Of a stretch of 64,000 bases of DNA, positions 59,589-64,000 are shown one piece after another. The DNA lies in NCBI GenBank assembly GCA_017480095.1, contig JAFVBG010000003.1, positions 62,001 to 126,000 on the forward strand, written 5' to 3'. The stretch is from Candidatus Saccharimonadota bacterium. Its GTDB lineage: Bacteria > Patescibacteriota > Saccharimonadia > Saccharimonadales > Saccharimonadaceae. The stretch's first letter is position 1. Every line of letters starts with the position of its first letter. A program made the position numbers and the translations under genes. The notes beneath the pieces are model-generated. The model was not told the origin of the DNA, did not search any database, and was given only the letters and a program-made list of their open reading frames with translations.

Positions 59589-59807
59589 TTAGATTCTGGC
59601 ATAACCAGATCCTTTGCAGAGTGGACAAGTGCGCTTGCCGCCGAATAGGCCAGGTCTTCCCTCGCCACTGCCGCCACAGACTGGACATCTTGTCTGGCTG
59701 CGGAGAATGCTGCAGCGATGAACACTGGTTTCCCGGTAGGGTTCACGGTTAATTTCGCGAACAAAGAGCGGACCCACCATCGGTGAGAAAACATAGGTTT
59801 CTAACAC
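59589..59807 (-). CDS. Zinc-ribbon miniprotein B
   Basis: 72 residues using GTG at 59807, eight bases after AGGAGG. CPVCGGSGEG and CPLCKGSGY form two CxxCxGxG repeats as in the DnaJ cysteine-rich domain, without any J domain. N-terminal MVGPLFVREINREPYRETS aligns with miniprotein A. Promoter TTGACA (59886-59891), 17 bp, TATAAT (59863-59868) gives a ~55-nt leader with a TGAAAC/GTTTCA hairpin. Confidence 0.7.
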   Translation of the reverse strand: MLETYVFSPMVGPLFVREINREPYRETSVHRCSILRSQTRCPVCGGSGEGRPGLFGGKRTCPLCKGSGYARI

Positions 59808-59862
59808 GATATACACCTCCTAATGTACATGAAACCTTGGGTAAAATTGTTTCAGCTTTACT

Positions 59863-59891
59863 ATTATACCACTAGAGCAAAAATATGTCAA
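59863..59891 (-). promoter_or_regulatory. Consensus promoter of the zinc-ribbon pair
   Basis: TTGACA, a 17-bp spacer and TGGTATAAT on the minus strand, among the strongest matches in the window. Confidence 0.85.
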
Positions 59892-59898
59892 TACTAAA

Positions 59899-60447
59899 TT
59901 AATGTGTGAAAAAGCCAAGTTGGCAGCCGGCATAGGTCTTCTGGCTGATTAATCTCAAATTTGGCACGTCTGGGTTAGCATTGACAGGGTTTGAAAGAAT
60001 AAAAATCCCGTCATCAGTCAAAAAGTTGGCGATATTTTGCAAAAAATCTGGCTGTAAATCATCGTAAGGTGGATCGGCAAAGATAAAGTCAAACTTTGAA
60101 CCAGTAAGTTCGCCTAACACAGTGAGGGCATTTTTGGGTAGAACCGTTGCGTATCCAAAGACTTCAAGCTTCTCAAGGTTGGATTTTAGCTGATTGGCCA
60201 GAGTGTGATTTTTTTCGACGAAAACGGCGTGAGCGGCACCACGAGATAAGGCTTCGATACCGAGCGCGCCCGAACCGGCAAACAGATCTAGGATTCTAAC
60301 ATTGTCAAAATCACGGCTTGCGGAGAGCGAATTAAAAAGTGCCAATCTTTCCCTTTCACCCATTGGGTGGCAGAGATTGCTTGGGAAAGTGAGTTTGCGT
60401 CCGCTTAAGATTCCGCCAGTGATACGTAAAGTGCCTAGATTTACCAT
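59899..60447 (-). CDS. rsmD: RsmD-family 16S rRNA methyltransferase
   Basis: 182 residues. LRITGGILSGRKLTFP, MGERERLALFNSL (R-E-A-lFN type), RILDLFAGSGALGIEALSRGA and FIFADPPYDDL match RsmD, which forms m2G966 in 16S rRNA. The gene follows the PLC-like gene with 2 bp between, in the recG operon. Confidence 0.92.
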   Translation of the reverse strand: MVNLGTLRITGGILSGRKLTFPSNLCHPMGERERLALFNSLSASRDFDNVRILDLFAGSGALGIEALSRGAAHAVFVEKNHTLANQLKSNLEKLEVFGYATVLPKNALTVLGELTGSKFDFIFADPPYDDLQPDFLQNIANFLTDDGIFILSNPVNANPDVPNLRLISQKTYAGCQLGFFTH

Positions 60448-60449
60448 CG

Positions 60450-61274
60450 TTAATCTCCCTGTTTTGAAGCAGTTTTTGGCAAGCAGGAGTACCAGCCGAG
60501 AGTGATGGCGCGGACGATTTCTGGGAGTAAGATTTCTTTTGATTCTTGGGCTAGTTCGTTCGTCCAGCCCTTATTGAGAAATCTTTGATACATGTCGAGA
60601 TTATGTACGCGTTGGAGCGACTCGTAAAACTCTTTTTTATAATCGAGGTTGTCGAGTTCGCTTTTGACGATGCGTGGCATTAATGAATGATTAGGCTGGG
60701 CAGCGGCAATCATGGCTACACCATATTCAAAGGCGATGTGCTTCGTCATGTAGCCTTCTGGGCCGAGATAGAGCCAGTTGTTGCGCATGGTTTCGCCAAG
60801 GTTGCGCCCGCGCATGATACCCTTAAAAGGTTTACCAAAAATCTTGACGTATTCTTTGTCGGACATGAGTTCTTTGACAGCTTCTTGATAAGGATAATGA
60901 TGAGCCGGTGTGAGGCCATCGGTGATGGCATGTGCCATCCAGGCCGCTTCGAAAGCGGCGCGAGTAGAATCTTTAGCCTTCAAGGCTTGACGAAGATTGT
61001 ATTGATGATCCATAATCATCTGGATTAGTTTGCCATCGTCATGATTTGGCAAGATGAAGTGCATTGGTTCGTCAATACCAGGTGATTTCCATTTGAGGCC
61101 ATCCGGGCCACGGCTGCCCTCGAAGTGCAAAATATCCTTAATGTCTGGAAAAAATGTATCTTGCGGGATGAGCTCAAAAAGTTGTTTCCTGGCGATGCGA
61201 TCTAGTTTCTGGTGAGTGCCAGTAAGATTGCCAGATTTTTTGGCGTTACGGAGAAGTCCTACGGTGGAATACAT
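60450..61274 (-). CDS. Zinc-dependent phospholipase C/P1-nuclease-like protein
   Basis: 274 residues, helical. WMAHAITDGLTPAHHYPY (residues 112-129) fits the HxxxDxxxPxHH zinc-cluster segment of the phospholipase C / S1-P1 nuclease fold. Other candidate ligands are HFEGSRGPD (50) and MDHQYNLRQALK (88). No signal peptide is seen, unlike secreted members, so it would act inside the cell or leave by another route. Its ATG overlaps the recG stop (TAATG). Confidence 0.6.
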   Translation of the reverse strand: MYSTVGLLRNAKKSGNLTGTHQKLDRIARKQLFELIPQDTFFPDIKDILHFEGSRGPDGLKWKSPGIDEPMHFILPNHDDGKLIQMIMDHQYNLRQALKAKDSTRAAFEAAWMAHAITDGLTPAHHYPYQEAVKELMSDKEYVKIFGKPFKGIMRGRNLGETMRNNWLYLGPEGYMTKHIAFEYGVAMIAAAQPNHSLMPRIVKSELDNLDYKKEFYESLQRVHNLDMYQRFLNKGWTNELAQESKEILLPEIVRAITLGWYSCLPKTASKQGD

Positions 61275-63313
61275 TAGTTTAGAGTAGTTAACTGTTGATA
61301 TTTCTGTATCGCTTGGGATAACTCTTTATATTTTAACACATCTTCTGGGTGTTTGGCAAGTTCGCCGACTTGGGCTTGAGCTAGTGAAATCAAGTGCGTG
61401 TCCGACAGTGTGGCGATCCTGAGGTCGAGTGCGCCATGCTGAAGTGAACCGTAGATTTCACCTGGGCCGCGGATTTTCAAATCGACTTCGGCAAGATGAA
61501 AACCGTCAGTAGATTTTTCCATTTCGCGTAGGCGGCGAGTGGGTTTTTCGTTCTCGGTGATGAGATAGCAATAGCTCTGATGCTCGCCACGACCAACACG
61601 TCCGCGCAACTGATGGAGCTGGGCGAGACCATAGCCTTCGGCATCCATAATTACCATCAACGTGGCGTTTGGCACATTGACGCCGACTTCGACCACAGTG
61701 GTAGAAACTAGGATATCAATTTTCCCTTCCGAGAAACGTGTCATAATGTCATCTTTTTCGTCTGGCTTCATGCGACCATGTAAAAATTCGATGTGCATAT
61801 CGGGGAAAAGTTCGACTAGTTTGGCAGCCTGCTTCTTGACCGAGGTGGTTTCTTGGCGTGGGCTGTCTTCAATCGTGCGACAAATCCAGTAAACTTGCCG
61901 ACCGGCCTGTAATTCTTCGCGGACTTTTGGATAAAGTTCGTCGCGCATATTGATGCCCTGCATGACGATAGTCTGGATGGGTTGACGACCTTTTGGTAGC
62001 TGTTTGATGGTTGAAACGTCCAAATCGCCGAAGATGGTGAGTTGGAGTGAACGTGGGATTGGAGTGGCGGTCATCATCAGGAGGTGCGGAATGCTCTTAG
62101 TGAGTAGTTTTTGACGTTGACTAACGCCGAAACGATGTTGCTCGTCGATGACGCAGAAGGCGAGATTGTGAAAGACGGTAGTCTCTGTTAAAATTGCATG
62201 GGTCCCGACGATTAAATCGACATCGCCTTGAGCAATATGCTTCTTGAGATGTTCTTTTTGCTTAGTAGAGCCAATCAGGAGCGCAGTATTGACGCCAAAA
62301 GGACGCAAAAGTTTATCTAGAGATTCGGCATGCTGGGCGGCCAGGACGGAAGTAGGAGCGAGAATGGCCACTTGGTGACCTTGTTTGATTACTTGAAGAG
62401 CGGCGGCAGCGGCAACAACGGTTTTACCTGCGCCGACATCTCCTTGTAGTAAACGGTTCATCGGTGTAGTTTTGCTTAGATCTTGGATGATTTGCCAAGT
62501 GGCGGCTTTTTGGGCTGGCGTGAGCTCAAATGGCAATTTAGCTAAAAACTGGTGCATAAGTTGGTCGTCGTAGGGGATGGCGATGGTTTTGAGCTTCTGA
62601 TTTTCGAGCTCATTCAGCCTAGCGGCTAGAATCAACTCAAATAACTCTTCGTAGGCTAAATAATTACGGGCGTGGTCGATGTCGGCTTGATTATCGGCAA
62701 AATGAGCTTTAAAAAGTGCATCGGCGCGTGCGCCAGGATAGACAAAGTCGGGCTTCTTCTCTGACATTGGCAATAAGTCTGGAATGTCGGCAAACTTGCT
62801 GCGGAGATTATTGATAATCTTTTTAAAATCCTCCGCCGTGAGAGTACGCTTGGCGGGATAAACCGGCTGAAAAGAAGCTTCGTTGGTGGATTTTTGAGCT
62901 TTGTTCTTCGGAATGACGCGGACGATTGGATTAGATAAGCCATAGCGACCAGCGCGGAGCTCATAGGGGCCAGAAAAAATATATTCACGGTCTTTTTCAA
63001 ATTGACGGCAGCGGTAGGGTTGATTGAACCAAGTAGCACGAATCGAATCGACGCCGTCAGTGATGGTGGCCTCGGTGATGGTAAGATTGCGCCCGCGCGC
63101 GTGTTTATTAAAAACGGATTCGACAGTACCCCGCACAGTGATGCGGCCAGGGCGAAGCTCGCTGAGTTTGGTGACAGTCTGATAATCGTCGTAAGTACGC
63201 GGAAGATAATAAAGCAAATCGCGAACGGTATTAATCCCAATCGTACTCAAGGCATGGGCCGTACGTGGTCCAACGCCAGGAATCGATTCCGTGCTCTCCG
63301 TCATCTCCAACAT
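61274..63313 (-). CDS. recG: ATP-dependent DNA helicase RecG
   Basis: 679 residues. It remodels stalled forks and Holliday junctions. The N-terminal wedge/OB domain (SIPGVGPRTAHALSTIGI, ITVRGTVESVF) precedes helicase motifs: I LLQGDVGAGKTVVAAA, II VIDEQHRFGVSQR, III MMTATPIPRSL, then VSTTVVEVGVNVPNAT and QLRGRVGRGEHQSYCYL. TACAAT lies seven bases before ATG (leaderless). It heads a recG, PLC-like, rsmD run. Confidence 0.96.
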   Translation of the reverse strand: MLEMTESTESIPGVGPRTAHALSTIGINTVRDLLYYLPRTYDDYQTVTKLSELRPGRITVRGTVESVFNKHARGRNLTITEATITDGVDSIRATWFNQPYRCRQFEKDREYIFSGPYELRAGRYGLSNPIVRVIPKNKAQKSTNEASFQPVYPAKRTLTAEDFKKIINNLRSKFADIPDLLPMSEKKPDFVYPGARADALFKAHFADNQADIDHARNYLAYEELFELILAARLNELENQKLKTIAIPYDDQLMHQFLAKLPFELTPAQKAATWQIIQDLSKTTPMNRLLQGDVGAGKTVVAAAAALQVIKQGHQVAILAPTSVLAAQHAESLDKLLRPFGVNTALLIGSTKQKEHLKKHIAQGDVDLIVGTHAILTETTVFHNLAFCVIDEQHRFGVSQRQKLLTKSIPHLLMMTATPIPRSLQLTIFGDLDVSTIKQLPKGRQPIQTIVMQGINMRDELYPKVREELQAGRQVYWICRTIEDSPRQETTSVKKQAAKLVELFPDMHIEFLHGRMKPDEKDDIMTRFSEGKIDILVSTTVVEVGVNVPNATLMVIMDAEGYGLAQLHQLRGRVGRGEHQSYCYLITENEKPTRRLREMEKSTDGFHLAEVDLKIRGPGEIYGSLQHGALDLRIATLSDTHLISLAQAQVGELAKHPEDVLKYKELSQAIQKYQQLTTLN

Positions 63314-63420
63314 ATAATATATTGTAGCATTTTTTGGAGAGTTTTGACAGATAGAATCTGGGGTTTACTGTAAAAGATTTGGGACTTGAAAAAACGCTCA
63401 TGCCAATATATAATATGGTT

Positions 63421-64000
63421 ATGGCTGAGAAGGTCTATTATCGGGGTGAAGGTGATGAAAACACCTTTCATAACACGGAGGTAGATCGCCTGCGCGAGGC
63501 AGAAGATGCGGCAGGTGAGGATTTTTCTGAGTTTTCTAATGGGGATTATAATTCGGAGATGAACAATCGACGAAGTGCCGAAAATCGTCCGATTCTTTTA
63601 AATGGGCGGCCAGTGGACGGTAATGGTAATGAGATTCAGCACCATACAAATAGTGGGTATTGGCGTGGCAAGGGACGCGAGGCAAACGAGGTGAATCCTG
63701 GCGCTATGAAGAAGAAGCGTCGCTTTGGCCCGGCCGCTTTGATTATTATGGCGCTTTTTGGCGCTGGCGGCGTGGCGTTCATGGGGACTTCGCTTGGGCC
63801 TTTCGCGTTGGTTGGTAATGCACTTGATCAATTTAATGTCATGCGCACGGCGATGAACCGACGTTCGACTTATTTTATGCGTTTTCAGATGGATGAAACG
63901 CTTAATACTTCCCTGACAAACAGACGTTTTGGGATTTTTAGCGCAGAGAAGTTTAAGATTTCGAATAAAATGCAGAAAAAACTGGCGAAGCAGAGTATTG
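63421..64000 (+). CDS. Start of a large membrane protein, cut by window edge
   Basis: 193 codons seen. A hydrophilic, acidic N-terminus of ~95 residues (YYRGEGDENTFHNTEVDRLR) is followed by a KKKRR block and a membrane span near 100-125 (AALIIMALFGAGGVAFMGTS). GPFALVGNALDQFNVMR and many charged residues come after. Type IV secretion-like clusters of this group carry comparable proteins, but I cannot assign a family from this part. Promoter TTGAAA, 17 bp, TATAAT, with six bases to ATG (leaderless). Confidence 0.7.
   Translation, partial: MAEKVYYRGEGDENTFHNTEVDRLREAEDAAGEDFSEFSNGDYNSEMNNRRSAENRPILLNGRPVDGNGNEIQHHTNSGYWRGKGREANEVNPGAMKKKRRFGPAALIIMALFGAGGVAFMGTSLGPFALVGNALDQFNVMRTAMNRRSTYFMRFQMDETLNTSLTNRRFGIFSAEKFKISNKMQKKLAKQSI

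Overview
The window looks like a chromosomal segment of a streamlined ultra-small bacterium of the Candidate Phyla Radiation, most likely Candidatus Saccharibacteria (TM7). The grounds are gene content and style rather than a marker gene, since no rRNA lies here. Housekeeping genes are dense and often trimmed: a short ProS, a clamp-loader delta-prime without a P-loop, and a SecA with a lysine-rich tail instead of a zinc motif. There are many small exported proteins of unknown role, a diversity-generating retroelement (DGR), and mRNA starts that are very often leaderless. TGA is used as a stop (accessory gene at 23291-24442), so the standard bacterial code fits.

Layout. 1-10.6 kb (minus strand): murD (cut by the window edge), dnaE, an M16 peptidase, secA, hpf, serS. 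10.6-20.4 kb: ldh, a DUF2207 membrane protein, trpS, tgt, tRNA-Ala, an AI-2E-type permease, a DHH phosphoesterase, DUF167, yebC, tRNA-CAU, a possible small RNA and DUF3800. 20.4-26.7 kb: the DGR. It comprises a structured leader RNA, a membrane-anchored target protein with a C-terminal variable repeat (VR), an Avd-like accessory gene, a reverse transcriptase, and two template repeats (TR1, TR2) on the opposite strand, convergent with the RT. 26.7-37.2 kb: metK with a SAM riboswitch, GT4 glycosyltransferase, a ribokinase-like relic, xth, smpB, tRNA-Gln, an acyltransferase, a HELLH protein, a flippase-like membrane protein, an exported lysine-rich protein, tRNA-Thr. 37.2-55 kb: translation, replication and envelope genes (TPR, holB, RluA, Trm11-like methylase, rpmA, kinase-like/aldolase fusion, rplY, lysS, greA, proS, CPBP, rseP, uppS, frr, Ca/Na antiporter) plus two exported proteins. 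55-64 kb: tRNA-Val/prfA/prmC, a UvrD-type helicase, two tandem zinc-ribbon miniproteins, rsmD, a PLC-like protein, recG, and the start of a large membrane protein.

The strongest accessory system is the DGR. VR and TR1 align over 219 bp and differ at 17 positions, every one an adenine in TR1. TR2 is a second, diverged template lying in tandem. The RT carries the DGR-type NLTSQ and YVDD motifs. The target gene is preceded by about 340 nt of RNA with nested stems, a 12-bp pseudoknot and an intrinsic-terminator-like hairpin, which I do not recognise as a known family.

Two expression styles coexist. At least 17 genes have a TATAAT or TACAAT box placed 6-8 nt before the start codon, which implies leaderless mRNAs. 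Several exported or small proteins instead have consensus -35/-10 promoters, 50-90-nt leaders and GGAGG ribosome-binding sites. Nested palindromes (a hairpin inside a longer inverted repeat) recur at gene ends and once in frame inside dnaE.
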